Shown piece by piece: positions 20,432 to 30,210 of a stretch of 64,000 bases of DNA. Source of the DNA: an uncultured Marinomonas sp. (GTDB lineage: Bacteria > Pseudomonadota > Gammaproteobacteria > Pseudomonadales > Marinomonadaceae); assembly GCA_947493575.1 (NCBI GenBank), contig CANLRQ010000003.1, forward strand, positions 156,099-220,098, written 5' to 3'. Position numbers and translations under genes: made by a program. Position 1 is the stretch's first letter. Each line of letters begins with the position of its first letter. The notes beneath the pieces were generated by a model. That model searched no databases, had not been told where the DNA came from, and worked only from the letters and a program-made list of their open reading frames with translations.

Positions 20432-20442
20432 CTACAGCTTAG

Positions 20443-20530
20443 GGAAGGTGCGAATAATTTCTACAGAATCGTGTCTTATTTGACAGTTTCTCTGAAAGAC
20501 TGAGGCTTAGTAGACTTATTCGCGCCCCTC
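20443..20530. repeat. Family A repeat (IS5-end MITE), copy A1, 88 bp
   Basis: Left end GGAAGGTGCGAATAAT and right end CTTATTCGCGCCCCTC are flanked by TTAG and TTAA. Its interior shares about 61 of 70 bases with the right part of copy A6 (53270-53339). The right half encodes the last 17 residues and the stop of the overlapping histone-deacetylase-like gene. Confidence 0.8.
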
Positions 20531-21429
20531 TTAAGCACTTCATTCGCGGCTTGATGAACCAAACTATGCCGCTTCGCAACATTCATTTCATTCCGGTCGT
20601 ACCCTCCTCCAATGACTACTGCGACTGGAATTTCGTGTTCTTTACAGGTTTTAAGTATGTAAAAATCCCTCTCGTAAATACCTGCATCCGTTAGTTCCAC
20701 ATAGCCCAATCTATCCTCTTTATGAACATCCACCCCAGCATCATAGAAAATAAAATCTGGCCGGTATTGTTCCAATAACTCAATCAAAGAAGAAGACACA
20801 ATAGCAAGATATTGTGAATCCCCCGCTCCTTTGGGAATAGCTATATTAATACCTGCAAGTTGTTTTTTAGAAGGGTAATTTTCTTCACAATGCCAGGACA
20901 CGGTTGCTACTTGAGAGTGATCAGCAAAGAAAGCTGCTGTTCCATCACCCTGATGCACATCGCAATCCAAAATCATAATATTGCTTGCTTTTCCCTGTTC
21001 TATCATTGATGTCGCTGCGACAGCCAAGTCATTAAAAATACAAAAACCAGATCCATAAGAAGGATGGGCATGGTGAGTCCCCCCAGCTAAATGGCAAGCG
21101 ATGCCGTACTTATGTGCTAATTCCGCCGTTAATACTGTTCCGGAAACCGCTCTTAATGTTCGTTCAACCAACCATTCAGACCAAGGTAAACCGATTTCTC
21201 TTTCTTCTTTTTGAGACAATTGCCCACGAATAAAGCGCTGCACATACTGAGGCTCATGAACTCTCATAAGTAACTCTAAAGACAGAGGACTTGGAATAAA
21301 ATGATTTGCCTGTGTTAGCAGACCTATTTCTATTAAATATTCAGCCAAACAGGCAAACTTCCCCATTGGAAAACGATGGCCATCTGGAAAAGGAATACTG
21401 TAATTCTCATGGTAAACTAAAGGCAACAT
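20476..21429 (-). CDS. Histone deacetylase / acetoin utilisation family hydrolase with repeat-derived C-terminus
   Basis: Zinc-dependent amidohydrolase of the class II-like HDAC superfamily, 317 aa. Bacterial members deacetylate small acetylated amines or lysines; the substrate here is unknown. Seen: HLAGGTHHAHPSYGSGFC with the tandem active-site histidines (about 120-125), ILDCDVHQGDGTA with the metal-binding Asp/His (about 160), and the second metal Asp in FIFYDAGVDVH. Oddity: the conserved domain ends near HQAANEVLK, and the last 17 residues (RGANKSTKPQSFRETVK) are read from the inserted family A repeat. It converges on rluA. Confidence 0.9.
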   Translation of the reverse strand: MLPLVYHENYSIPFPDGHRFPMGKFACLAEYLIEIGLLTQANHFIPSPLSLELLMRVHEPQYVQRFIRGQLSQKEEREIGLPWSEWLVERTLRAVSGTVLTAELAHKYGIACHLAGGTHHAHPSYGSGFCIFNDLAVAATSMIEQGKASNIMILDCDVHQGDGTAAFFADHSQVATVSWHCEENYPSKKQLAGINIAIPKGAGDSQYLAIVSSSLIELLEQYRPDFIFYDAGVDVHKEDRLGYVELTDAGIYERDFYILKTCKEHEIPVAVVIGGGYDRNEMNVAKRHSLVHQAANEVLKRGANKSTKPQSFRETVK

Positions 21430-21467
21430 GGAAAACTCTTGAAAGAATTGCTTAAATCATCAAATCA

Positions 21468-22571
21468 CTACTGACTCTTGGCAACAAGCAGCTTACGAAC
21501 CGCTCGATTAAATGCTTCGATAAAATGAGGAGGGAAACGTTTACCGCTTTGTAAGTTCACTTTTTGTATCGCTCTCATCGCACTTTTCTTATATTCATCA
21601 CCTGACTTACCCCAAACAATGTCAATAAACATAGCAGCCATAGATACAACAAACGAACCTGTTGGTATAAGAGACCCGACCAACCCTTCAGGGAAGCCAT
21701 TACCATCAAACTGCTCTTCATGGGAAGTCACGATATTCACTGCTTGTTCCCATCCTTCATGCTTATCCAGCAATTGAGCACCTACAATAGGGTGTTTTTC
21801 TATGGCTTTTTTACGATATGGACTGTCTTCATCAAACTTTAAAACCACCGCCATTCCCATGTCATGCATGTAAGCGGCCGCACTAAGTTGCACAGGGTCA
21901 TCAGGGTATTTCAATTCTTCATTAATGAGTAAGCACAACTTAAGTATGCGTTCCCCTCTTTCGGGAGAATAACCCAACAATCGATTAAGGCGAGAAGACA
22001 GTTGCTTAAATTTATCAATATCCGCTTGTTGCGATTCGGTAAAGTCTACCGTGATAATTAAATTATTATTGCTTTTTTCCTGTTCGACCATACCACTTTT
22101 AAAATTAGCAATAGATTCTATTATTTGCTTAGCTTTTTGCGGTCTAGCTTCGTCATTTTCCATTGAGTACAATTCGTCTAGATTAGACTGCATCAATACT
22201 AATATATCCCTATCCGCCCCATGACTGCTGTAAAGTTGACGTAATAAAATTAACACTTCATCCACAACAATATTGGTTAAAGAACCTAATTGATAATCAT
22301 AACCAATATAACGCCCTCGCATGCCATCAACAATTTCTTCAAGCTTATGTAGCACGTCAACCAAAGGGTCTAAAAAGCAAACAGAGCAGTTTCCCTTCAT
22401 ACTGTGTAATGAACGAAATAAGTCATCTAACTTTTCAAAAGAAAAGCCATTATCCTCAATGTCATTTAGAATCCCTTCAATTTCCTCTTGAGCTTCCACA
22501 TAACATTCTAGAAGATCATCTTTCAATTCCTTTTCTAAAGCTGAAAATTCTTTGCAAGCAAATTGACTCAT
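21468..22571 (-). CDS. Hpt domain - HD (HD-GYP-like) signalling protein
   Basis: 367 aa. The longer open frame adds 35 residues, but the ATG at 22571 has a clear AGAGGAAT ribosome binding site and I use it. An N-terminal Hpt domain (about 20-110) has the phospho-acceptor pattern FRSLHSMKGNCS. A C-terminal HD domain (about 200-340) has HDMGMA, EKHPIVGAQLLDKHEGW, TSHEEQFDGNGFPEGL and the tail of an HD-GYP fold. The signature reads HE..DG.GFP rather than HHE..DG.GYP, so c-di-GMP hydrolysis is uncertain. The combination suggests a phosphorelay-controlled phosphodiesterase. It lies 39 bp downstream of the divergence-free neighbour 21429, possibly cotranscribed with the HDAC-like gene. Confidence 0.85.
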   Translation of the reverse strand: MSQFACKEFSALEKELKDDLLECYVEAQEEIEGILNDIEDNGFSFEKLDDLFRSLHSMKGNCSVCFLDPLVDVLHKLEEIVDGMRGRYIGYDYQLGSLTNIVVDEVLILLRQLYSSHGADRDILVLMQSNLDELYSMENDEARPQKAKQIIESIANFKSGMVEQEKSNNNLIITVDFTESQQADIDKFKQLSSRLNRLLGYSPERGERILKLCLLINEELKYPDDPVQLSAAAYMHDMGMAVVLKFDEDSPYRKKAIEKHPIVGAQLLDKHEGWEQAVNIVTSHEEQFDGNGFPEGLVGSLIPTGSFVVSMAAMFIDIVWGKSGDEYKKSAMRAIQKVNLQSGKRFPPHFIEAFNRAVRKLLVAKSQ

Positions 22572-22753
22572 AATTCCTCTATGTAAATTACAACAAGTAT
22601 TCAGTGGCAATACACTGGATTTTTCTTTCCATTGTAGATTGAGTGCAGCGAATCTGAAACATAAAATCTGTAGCAAAATGCAACTAGTTAGGTAAAAAAT
22701 AAACTATTGGTTAATAAAATCTAAGTCTGATGATTTTTCGATCAATAATTTAG

Positions 22754-22835
22754 AGAAGAGCACCTCGAGAATAGCCAACTTATTTTCGAGATGCTCAACA
22801 AAGAATGCAGGCCTTTAGACTTATTCGAACCTTCC
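22754..22835. repeat. Family A repeat, copy A2, 82 bp, flanked by TTAG/TTAG
   Basis: The right end CTTATTCGAACCTTCC is well preserved and the left end is degenerate (AGAAGAGCACC...GAATAGCC). TTAG lies on both sides (22750-22753 and 22836-22839). The interior shares GAGATGCTCAACAAAGAA with copy A7. The right flank supplies the TAA stop of the minus-strand gene that ends at 22836. Confidence 0.7.
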
Positions 22836-23546
22836 TTAGCGATAATCTCTATCTCGTTTTTGTAAAGATATGGCTGTATCAAAGTAGTAATTAATTCCTA
22901 ACCCAAGATAGAATGAGTCTTTACCTTTTTCTACCGTAAGTTTTAAACTGGCGTGATTAGCAAATTTTTGAGGTTGGATATCCACTCCAACGACCCAAAT
23001 ATCATTACGATTCTTCTTTTGCTTCCCTAAGAAAAATTTCTCATTTGGTTTTGTGTAATAAGCTAAGTTCGCAGACTGACCAGTAAAAGTAGCAATGTCT
23101 TCTTCATATTCTGTTTCCGATATTCCCACTGTCAAATCGCCAAAATATAAATCGCCATAGAATGACAAGGTAGTACTGCTTTCTTTCTCTAACTCTTCTT
23201 CATCGGGCTTTCTTTCTCTGTAACCAACCCCCGCTCCGATTTTGCCAGCTGAGTTACGTAAAAATACATTTCCAACCACTTCCGATTGAGAGTAACTGTC
23301 TTGTGAGTTGTTGGCAGCCAAATAATCACTATTAATTAAAAACTGTGTCGTAACACTGTCCATAATAGGCATGTTGATAGTCACATCAAGGTCATATAAT
23401 TGTTCAGAAGATAACAAACCAGCACTCATACCTGCTTCAAAATTAGGAAGGCTTTTTGTTTCTGATATTTCTTCAGCTTGTAATAACGTACTATTAACAA
23501 GTACAACACTGATCCCGGCTAGAAGAAAAGTTTTTTTGCTTTTCAT
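22836..23546 (-). CDS. Putative outer membrane beta-barrel protein, unknown
   Basis: 236 aa from the ATG at 23546, chosen because it opens a clean signal peptide (MKSKKTFLLAGISVVLV, cleavage near LQAEE). A longer frame to 23615 lacks this logic. The mature part alternates polar and hydrophobic residues in strands ending in aromatic residues (TLSFYGDLYFGDLTVGIS, FYLGLGINYYF), as in small porin-like barrels. I do not recognise a family. The stop codon is the TAA created at the junction with repeat A2, so the original C-terminus may have been slightly different. The 273 bp upstream contain nothing I recognise except a miaB promoter candidate. Confidence 0.7.
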   Translation of the reverse strand: MKSKKTFLLAGISVVLVNSTLLQAEEISETKSLPNFEAGMSAGLLSSEQLYDLDVTINMPIMDSVTTQFLINSDYLAANNSQDSYSQSEVVGNVFLRNSAGKIGAGVGYRERKPDEEELEKESSTTLSFYGDLYFGDLTVGISETEYEEDIATFTGQSANLAYYTKPNEKFFLGKQKKNRNDIWVVGVDIQPQKFANHASLKLTVEKGKDSFYLGLGINYYFDTAISLQKRDRDYR

Positions 23547-23745
23547 TAAAAGGTTCCATTTAAATAAGAAAGGTACAGACAAGTCACCTGCTCTCAATTT
23601 TATCAGACTCCGCATTGTGGAATGATTTTAAAAGGAACACCAGCCTTCTTCAACATCATATCCCTAAGAAGCACGTTATTAGCGATTTTACCGCTACTAC
23701 TTAATAACAAATCACTAATTTCATAAAGACTTTTCTACCCAGCTC

Positions 23746-23774
23746 TGGGCATAGACGCTAAAGCTCAATATAAT
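23746..23774 (+). promoter_or_regulatory. Candidate sigma-70 promoter of miaB
   Basis: TATAAT at 23769-23774 with TGGGCA 17 bp upstream (4 of 6 matches to TTGACA), about 46 bases before the miaB ATG. Confidence 0.35.
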
Positions 23775-23819
23775 GGTCTCAAAGTCAAAATGACAACTTA
23801 TTTTAGGTTATAAACAACA

Positions 23820-25169
23820 ATGGCAAAAAAACTTTTTATTCAAACTCATGGCTGCCAAATGAATGAGTACGATTCCTCTAGAATGGCGGATTTACTAGGC
23901 GACAGTCATGAGATGGAAATCACACAAGATGCAAACGAAGCAGACGTACTACTGCTTAATACTTGCTCTATTCGTGAAAAAGCACAGGATAAGGTCTATC
24001 ACCAATTAGGCCGTTGGAAAAAATTGAAAGATAAAAACCCAGATCTGGTTATTGGTGTGGGGGGCTGCGTTGCCAGCCAAGAAGGAGACACCATACGTAA
24101 ACGTGCGAAACACGTTGATATGATATTTGGCCCGCAAACATTGCATAAATTACCTGAAATGGTGAATGCTGCGCACAAACATATTCCAATTACCGATGTT
24201 ACTTTTCCTGAAATCGAAAAGTTTGATCATTTACCAGCACCGAAGGTTGATGGTGCTGAAGCGTATGTTTCTATTATGGAAGGTTGCAGTAAATACTGCA
24301 CTTTTTGTGTTGTTCCATATACTAGAGGCGAAGAAGTAAGCCGCCCTTTCCATGATATTCTATCTGAAGTATCTCAACTCGCTGAACAGGGTGTCAGAGA
24401 AGTCCATCTTCTAGGTCAAAATGTAAACGCATATCGTTCAGAAGAAGCTGATGGCGAGCTTGATTTAGCGGACGTTATTCATGCTGTCGCTGAAATCGAA
24501 GGTGTTCAACGCATCCGTTTCACAACATCTCACCCAGTGGAATTTACTGACAGTTTAATCGAAGCCTTCCGAACTCAACCTAAGTTAGTTAGTCATCTTC
24601 ATTTACCCGTTCAAAGTGGCTCAGATAAAATTTTGACTGCCATGAAACGTGGCCATGATCGACAGTCTTATATTGATAAAATTAACCGTATCAAAGAAGC
24701 TCGCCCAGGGATAAGCATCTCTTCTGATTTCATTATTGGTTTCCCCGGTGAGACTGAAGAAGATTTTCTCGATACAATGAATTTAATCCAAGAAATTGGG
24801 TTTGATAACTCATTCAGTTTTGTTTATAGCCAGCGCCCAGGAACACCTGCGGCAGAGCTAGAAGATGACACTACAGAAGAACTAAAAAAACAACGTCTAG
24901 CAATTTTACAACGTCGAATAATACAACATGCTTTTGACATCAGTGCGAATATGTTAGGTTCAGTTGAACGTATATTAGTAAGTGGTTTTTCTCCTAAAGA
25001 CCCGGGCAAAATGCAGGGAAGAAGCGAGAACAACCGCTTAGTTAATTTCCCAACGGTTGACCCACAATTAGTAGGTAAGTTTGCTGATGTACTTATTACA
25101 CAGACTTCACCAAACTCACTACATGGAGAACTGGTTAATTCAGAATTGGAAGCAGACTTTGATCTGTAA
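23820..25169 (+). CDS. miaB: tRNA-2-methylthio-N6-dimethylallyladenosine synthase MiaB
   Basis: Radical-SAM methylthiotransferase acting at A37 of tRNAs reading UNN codons. 449 aa. The N-terminal UPF0004 domain has the auxiliary-cluster cysteines ([24 protein letters not shown]). The radical-SAM CxxxCxxC reads GCSKYCTFC, giving Cys156, 160 and 163. A C-terminal TRAM domain follows. It heads a conserved gammaproteobacterial run miaB-phoH-ybeY-corC-lnt on one strand. Confidence 0.97.
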   Translation: MAKKLFIQTHGCQMNEYDSSRMADLLGDSHEMEITQDANEADVLLLNTCSIREKAQDKVYHQLGRWKKLKDKNPDLVIGVGGCVASQEGDTIRKRAKHVDMIFGPQTLHKLPEMVNAAHKHIPITDVTFPEIEKFDHLPAPKVDGAEAYVSIMEGCSKYCTFCVVPYTRGEEVSRPFHDILSEVSQLAEQGVREVHLLGQNVNAYRSEEADGELDLADVIHAVAEIEGVQRIRFTTSHPVEFTDSLIEAFRTQPKLVSHLHLPVQSGSDKILTAMKRGHDRQSYIDKINRIKEARPGISISSDFIIGFPGETEEDFLDTMNLIQEIGFDNSFSFVYSQRPGTPAAELEDDTTEELKKQRLAILQRRIIQHAFDISANMLGSVERILVSGFSPKDPGKMQGRSENNRLVNFPTVDPQLVGKFADVLITQTSPNSLHGELVNSELEADFDL

Positions 25170-25223
25170 ACAGCTCTTCAACCAGAACAGCCAGATTAGA
25201 CTTAAAACTAAATAAGGAATCTC

Positions 25224-26243
25224 TTGGAAACGCTTATTTCACAACAAATACGTATGTCGCCTTCAGAAGCGCCAGCCCTAGCATCTTTATGCGGCAAGCT
25301 TGATGAAAATATAAAGTTAATTGAATCTCGTTTGGACGTGCAAATCACCTATATGGGAGACTTATTTGACATTTCGGGCAAATATGCAGACCGTGTTAGT
25401 GCCGCTAAAACATTGTTAGAAAACCTCTACAGAGAGGCCATTTCAAACAACAGCATTACTCGAGAAACCATTCATTTGTATTTACAAGAGTCAGCTTTAG
25501 CGTCTCTTAACGACAAATCAGAGCATCAAACCCAAACGATTAAAACTCGTAAAGCACACATTAAACCCAAAGGGCTCAACCAAAATAATTATGTGCGCGA
25601 AATACGCAATAATGACATCAACTTTGGCATTGGACCTGCTGGTACAGGTAAAACCTACCTTGCTGTTGCCTGTGCTGTTGAAGCGTTGGAAAATGATCGT
25701 GTTGAACGCATTATGCTTGTTAGACCTGCGGTTGAAGCGGGTGAGAAGTTAGGTTTCTTACCAGGCGATTTAGCACAGAAAATTGACCCTTATTTGCGTC
25801 CTTTGTATGACGCACTTTATGAAATGATTGGCTTTGAAGTCGTTGAAAAACTAATAGAAAAAAACGTAATCGAAATTGCGCCTTTAGCATTTATGCGCGG
25901 CCGAACTCTTAATAATTCGTTTATTATCTTGGATGAAAGCCAAAATACAACAAGAGAACAAATGAAGATGTTCCTTACTCGTATTGGTTTTGGCTCAACT
26001 GCAGTTATTACAGGTGATACAACTCAGGTAGACCTACCTCGTGGAACCTCATCAGGACTGTCCCACGCTGTGCATGTTTTAAACAAAGTAAAAGGCATCA
26101 GCATGACTAACTTTAGTTCCGCCGATGTTGTACGTCATCCTTTAGTTCAGCGAATAGTGGAAGCCTACGATGTTTTTGATGCCGAAAAAGAAAAAGAGCG
26201 TCAGGCAAAAAAAGCCGCATTCCAAGAACTTGAGGATAAATAA
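25224..26243 (+). CDS. ybeZ: PhoH-like ATPase YbeZ, TTG start
   Basis: 339 aa P-loop protein of the PhoH/YbeZ group, a predicted RNA-linked ATPase that works with the YbeY endoribonuclease. Walker A is [13 protein letters not shown] (about residues 138-150), Walker B is FIILDESQN (about 233) and [16 protein letters not shown] is a sensor region. The TTG at 25224 is preceded by AAGGAA at 4 bp; the alternative in-frame ATG (residue 11) lacks a better site. The stop overlaps the ybeY ATG (TAATG), implying coupling. No KH domain is present. Confidence 0.94.
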   Translation: METLISQQIRMSPSEAPALASLCGKLDENIKLIESRLDVQITYMGDLFDISGKYADRVSAAKTLLENLYREAISNNSITRETIHLYLQESALASLNDKSEHQTQTIKTRKAHIKPKGLNQNNYVREIRNNDINFGIGPAGTGKTYLAVACAVEALENDRVERIMLVRPAVEAGEKLGFLPGDLAQKIDPYLRPLYDALYEMIGFEVVEKLIEKNVIEIAPLAFMRGRTLNNSFIILDESQNTTREQMKMFLTRIGFGSTAVITGDTTQVDLPRGTSSGLSHAVHVLNKVKGISMTNFSSADVVRHPLVQRIVEAYDVFDAEKEKERQAKKAAFQELEDK

Positions 26244-26707
26244 TGCCAGTTTTGGAGCTAGACTTACAAATTGCAACCCAAAGCGCGCAAGCGCTACCAA
26301 GTCAAAGTCAATTTGAAGAATGGTCACAGGTTGCACTGCCTCAAAGCGGTGATGAATACGAAATCACAATTCGCCTTGTAGACATAGAAGAAAGTCAGTC
26401 TTTAAACCATGAGTATAGAGGAAAAGACAAACCAACTAATGTCTTGTCTTTTCCTTTTGATGCCCCTGATGGCATAGAGATGCCTCTTCTTGGCGATCTA
26501 GTAATTTGCCGTCAAGTAGTCGAAAGCGAAGCCCTTGATCAAAAAAAACCTGTCTTGAATCACTGGGCACACCTAGTAATTCATGGCATATTACACTTGC
26601 GTGGTTATGACCACTTAAATGACAAAGACGCTGAAGAGATGGAATCAATAGAAATTGAACTGTTGAAACTTTTTAGCATCCCCAACCCCTATCTGATAAA
26701 TGAGTGA
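26243..26707 (+). CDS. ybeY: Endoribonuclease YbeY
   Basis: Single-zinc RNase needed for 16S rRNA 3'-end maturation and ribosome quality control. 154 aa with the metal motif [11 protein letters not shown] (about residues 114-124) and the upstream [10 protein letters not shown] and [10 protein letters not shown] signatures. The start overlaps the ybeZ stop and the stop overlaps the longer possible start of corC. Confidence 0.96.
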   Translation: MPVLELDLQIATQSAQALPSQSQFEEWSQVALPQSGDEYEITIRLVDIEESQSLNHEYRGKDKPTNVLSFPFDAPDGIEMPLLGDLVICRQVVESEALDQKKPVLNHWAHLVIHGILHLRGYDHLNDKDAEEMESIEIELLKLFSIPNPYLINE

Positions 26708-26720
26708 GATCAGAAAAATT

Positions 26721-27584
26721 ATGAGTGAAGATCGATCGAGCACCTCAAATGATCAACAGTCAAAATCTTGGTTTGAGCGCTTAACTCAAGCTTTTAATGA
26801 TGAGCCCAAAAGCCGTACAGACATTATCAACCTACTTGAAGCTGCTGTTTCATCTGAAGTAATTGATAGAGATGCCTTTACCATTGTAGAAGGCGCACTT
26901 GAGGTCTCTGAAGTTCAAGCCAGAGATATAATGATCCCACCGTCTCAAATGGTTGTTGTAAAGTCAGATAATGACCCTAAGACAACCATTCGAAAAATCA
27001 TTGATTCTTCTCATTCACGCTTTCCTGTTGTTGGCGAAGATTCGGATGAAATTCTTGGCGTTTTATTAGCAAAAGACCTATTGCCATTACTCTTTAAAGA
27101 CACGGATATCACAACCGAAGACATTCTTAACCAATTACGTCCAGCTAACTTCATTCCAGAAAGCAAACGACTTAATGTGCTGCTGAATGAATTTCGAACT
27201 AAACGCTATCATATGGCGATTGTATTAGACGAATACGGAAGTGTTTCTGGTCTTGTCACCATTGAAGATGTGCTTGAGCAAATCGTTGGTGAAATTGAAG
27301 ATGAAACCGACAAACACGATGACGAAGACATTAAACCCCTAGAAGGAACAGAGGCATTTATTGTTCCTGCTCTTTGTGAAGTAGATGACTTTAATGCCTT
27401 CTTTAAAGTGGAGTTCAGTGATGAAGAGTTTGACACCATTGGTGGCATCTTAGTACAGCAATTTGGTCATGTTCCCGTTCGTGGGGAAGAGATTGTGATT
27501 GATAAGCTCAAATTCCAAGTGATGAAATCAGATGGTCGCCGTGTAAAAACACTTCACGTAGAAAAGCATACAAATGACGAATAG
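26721..27584 (+). CDS. corC: CorC/HlyC family CBS-domain protein (magnesium/cobalt efflux-associated)
   Basis: Cytoplasmic protein linked to CorA-dependent Mg2+/Co2+ efflux in Salmonella, conserved beside lnt. From the ATG at 26721 it has 287 aa and begins MSEDRSSTSN, like E. coli CorC (MSDDNS); an ATG at 26700 would add seven residues and overlaps ybeY. Two CBS domains lie at about 65-190 (RDIMIPPSQMVVV, HSRFPVVGEDSDEILGVL, AIVLDEYGSVSGLVTIEDVL). A CorC_HlyC domain follows at 205-285 (GTEAFIVPALCEVDDFNAFF). No transmembrane segment, as expected. Confidence 0.92.
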   Translation: MSEDRSSTSNDQQSKSWFERLTQAFNDEPKSRTDIINLLEAAVSSEVIDRDAFTIVEGALEVSEVQARDIMIPPSQMVVVKSDNDPKTTIRKIIDSSHSRFPVVGEDSDEILGVLLAKDLLPLLFKDTDITTEDILNQLRPANFIPESKRLNVLLNEFRTKRYHMAIVLDEYGSVSGLVTIEDVLEQIVGEIEDETDKHDDEDIKPLEGTEAFIVPALCEVDDFNAFFKVEFSDEEFDTIGGILVQQFGHVPVRGEEIVIDKLKFQVMKSDGRRVKTLHVEKHTNDE

Positions 27585-27672
27585 GTGCCCACACACCTTA
27601 TTCGATAACAATACTATTCCTTACATAGTAACGCCACTAGAAAGATCTCAGCTGTAATAGGACGACCTTAAA

Positions 27673-29205
27673 ATGCGCACCCTTTTCCAACCCTTTATGG
27701 AGAAACGTTTTTTAAGGTTGTTTTTTATTGGCGTTATTTGTGGTGCCTTGGGGGTGTTTGCATTTGCCCCTTTTACCTTTTGGCCCGCTATAGCAATAAG
27801 CATTGCGGGCTTTTCTTGGCTGTTAACACGACCACTATCATATAAAGAAGCCAGTTGGCTTGGTTTTTCTGTTGGATTAGGGCATTTTGGGGCCGGTATT
27901 TCTTGGATCTATGTCAGTATTGCCAATTATGGACAAGTGGGCATTATTCTATCTGTACTTATTACTTTTGCGTTTATATCAGTTCTTGCTGCTTTTTATG
28001 CTCTTGCTGGTTTTCTTTGTTCATATTTTTTTGCTCGTGCTCCCAGCCTCTCAAAATCTTTTACTATTTCGCTTACCCTTTTATTTACTGAGTATTTGAG
28101 AAGCAATTTATTTACTGGATTTCCTTGGTTACTTGCTGGATACAGCATGGAAAAAAGCGTTCTTTTTGAACTGGCCCCTGTTGGTGGCATTTGGTTACTA
28201 ACATTCGCTTGCCTACTAAGTTTTAGTCTTCCCATTTTCCTTTTTCAAAATAAAAAAACTCTCTGGAAGCAAGAGCTTGTTAGCCTTTCCTGTGTGATTT
28301 TTTTATGGGGTATGGGCAGCGCCCTATATCTACAAGGTAACCAATGGGTCAGTGAAAAAGACAGTTTGCAAGTTACAGTAGTGCAAGGTAATTTAAAACA
28401 AGATGAAAAATGGCTGACAGAGCAAGCCATTAAATCTCTTGAGTACTATCAAAAAGCCACACTTGAAAATTTATCAAGTGACTTGGTTATTTGGCCCGAA
28501 ACAGCCATCACCTATTTTCACCATCAGGTAAATAAGCACTTACAGCCTTTTCAAGAAACATTATTAGAAACAAACACCACCCTAATTACGGGAATCCCCT
28601 ACTATGACCAGGAAAATGAATATTATCACAATAGCGTTTGGGCAATGGGTGAAGGGTTTGGTTTGTATTTCAAACAACGCTTAGTTCCTTTTGGGGAATA
28701 CATTCCATTTGCTGATTACGTTGGTAAACTATTAGATCTATTTGGTATGCCAATGTCCATGTTTAGCGCAGGAGATAAAAATCAACCTGTGTTACAAGCA
28801 AGGGAATGGGGGGTGGCAGCTTTCATATGTTATGAAATTGTTTACCCTGAACTGGTTCGCTCTTTAGTTAAAGACAGTGACTTTTTAGTTACGATTAGCA
28901 ACGATGGATGGTTTGGTGATTCTATTGGCCCTATTCAGCATTTACAGATAGCCCAATTTAGAGCTAAAGAATCTGGGAAATACGTCATTCGCTCAACAAA
29001 TACAGGTATATCTGCGGTCATAAACCAGCATGGAGAAATCACCGCCCAAGCGCCGCAATTCGTTCGTACAACTTTGACAACCCCCATTAAAACCACAATA
29101 GGAACAACACCTTATGTTGAACATGGAAACCTAGTGGTACTCAGTATTATTTTAAGCATGTTGATGCTTTACAGCCTTGGTTTTTTTATAAGAACTAGAA
29201 GATAG
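27673..29205 (+). CDS. lnt: Apolipoprotein N-acyltransferase
   Basis: Inner membrane enzyme adding the third acyl chain to lipoproteins. 510 aa with about seven N-terminal transmembrane helices, a periplasmic carbon-nitrogen hydrolase domain (about 225-480) and a final helix. The catalytic triad is visible as Glu276 (WPETAIT), Lys334 (YFKQRLVPFGEY) and Cys386 (AAFICYEIVYPEL). It follows corC by 88 bp. Its last 54 bases overlap the 3' end of the convergent nhaR gene, so its C-terminal helix and basic tail share DNA with NhaR's C-terminus. Confidence 0.96.
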   Translation: MRTLFQPFMEKRFLRLFFIGVICGALGVFAFAPFTFWPAIAISIAGFSWLLTRPLSYKEASWLGFSVGLGHFGAGISWIYVSIANYGQVGIILSVLITFAFISVLAAFYALAGFLCSYFFARAPSLSKSFTISLTLLFTEYLRSNLFTGFPWLLAGYSMEKSVLFELAPVGGIWLLTFACLLSFSLPIFLFQNKKTLWKQELVSLSCVIFLWGMGSALYLQGNQWVSEKDSLQVTVVQGNLKQDEKWLTEQAIKSLEYYQKATLENLSSDLVIWPETAITYFHHQVNKHLQPFQETLLETNTTLITGIPYYDQENEYYHNSVWAMGEGFGLYFKQRLVPFGEYIPFADYVGKLLDLFGMPMSMFSAGDKNQPVLQAREWGVAAFICYEIVYPELVRSLVKDSDFLVTISNDGWFGDSIGPIQHLQIAQFRAKESGKYVIRSTNTGISAVINQHGEITAQAPQFVRTTLTTPIKTTIGTTPYVEHGNLVVLSIILSMLMLYSLGFFIRTRR

Positions 29206-30087
29206 CCAATCTTTGGCTGCATCATTAATAGCAGTCAATGCTGGGCTAGTAAGGTGTTTCTCCGCTGTTATTACAAAAAACTGTTCGCGTATTTCTTCAC
29301 TCACACCAATAATTTGTACCTGATATTGATTCGCAACCTCGTCAGCAATTGCTGAAGGCACCATAAACACCCCAGCTCCCGCTTGACCAAACACTTCCAT
29401 CAACGCAATATCATCAAATTCTCCCGTTATCGTGGGGTGCAAACGATGTGCTTCCAACCATTGCAGCAATTGAATTTGAGACAGCGATACGTCGCTTGGG
29501 ATCAATAAAGGGGCACCAGTTAAACAATCTGGAAACTCTCCCTCCAGTGTTTTTGCAAGTTTTGCAGACGCCATAAAAGACACACCACACTCTCCTATTT
29601 GGTGGTTGTAGCCCCTCACACCAAAATGTTGCGGTATCGGGCCATCAGCAATGATGACATCCAATTTGTGAAGAGCTAACTCTCCCAACAAACTCGCCAA
29701 GCTATTTTCTTTACAAATAAACCGAACTGGGTCTTGCAAAGACATAGCAGGTTCAAGGAGACGATAAGCAATAGACTTAGGTACTGCATCAGCAATGCCA
29801 ACTCGTAATATTTGAGTACGGTCTGTTGAAGCCGTTTTTACCGATTGCTCAAGCTCACCCCCAAGTGAAAAAATCTCATCTGCATAACTTAAAACCATAC
29901 GCCCTGTTTCAGTTAGTTCTAGATTTCTTCCTACCTTAGTAAACAAATCAACATTCATCTGCTCTTCTAATAAACTGATCTGCCCACTAATGGTTTGAGG
30001 CGTAATATGCAGACTTTCACTGGCTTTAATTATGCCACCCTGCTTTGCAGTTACCCAGAAATAATGTAGGTGTTTAAAGTTAATCAT
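29152..30087 (-). CDS. nhaR: LysR family regulator NhaR
   Basis: 311 aa, NhaR-type LysR activator of sodium/proton antiporter genes in response to Na+. It has the family opening INFKHLHYFWVTAKQGGIIKA, the helix-turn-helix LHITPQTISGQISLLEEQ (about 26-43) and the effector domain. NhaR-like signatures are LDVIIADGPIP, IGECGVSFMAS and GEFDDIALMEVFGQAG. No nhaA gene is in this window, so its target is elsewhere. The last 18 codons overlap lnt in the opposite strand. Confidence 0.88.
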   Translation of the reverse strand: MINFKHLHYFWVTAKQGGIIKASESLHITPQTISGQISLLEEQMNVDLFTKVGRNLELTETGRMVLSYADEIFSLGGELEQSVKTASTDRTQILRVGIADAVPKSIAYRLLEPAMSLQDPVRFICKENSLASLLGELALHKLDVIIADGPIPQHFGVRGYNHQIGECGVSFMASAKLAKTLEGEFPDCLTGAPLLIPSDVSLSQIQLLQWLEAHRLHPTITGEFDDIALMEVFGQAGAGVFMVPSAIADEVANQYQVQIIGVSEEIREQFFVITAEKHLTSPALTAINDAAKDWLSSSSYKKTKAVKHQHA

Positions 30088-30210
30088 AGCTCACCAATAG
30101 TTCGTAAAAAACTGATAATAACGCCTAATAATTCGAGTATACCTTGTTAGTTTTTATTTGTACTCTGAATTCTCAACTTTACTTGTCTGTCACAGATACA
30201 GGAGAGCACT

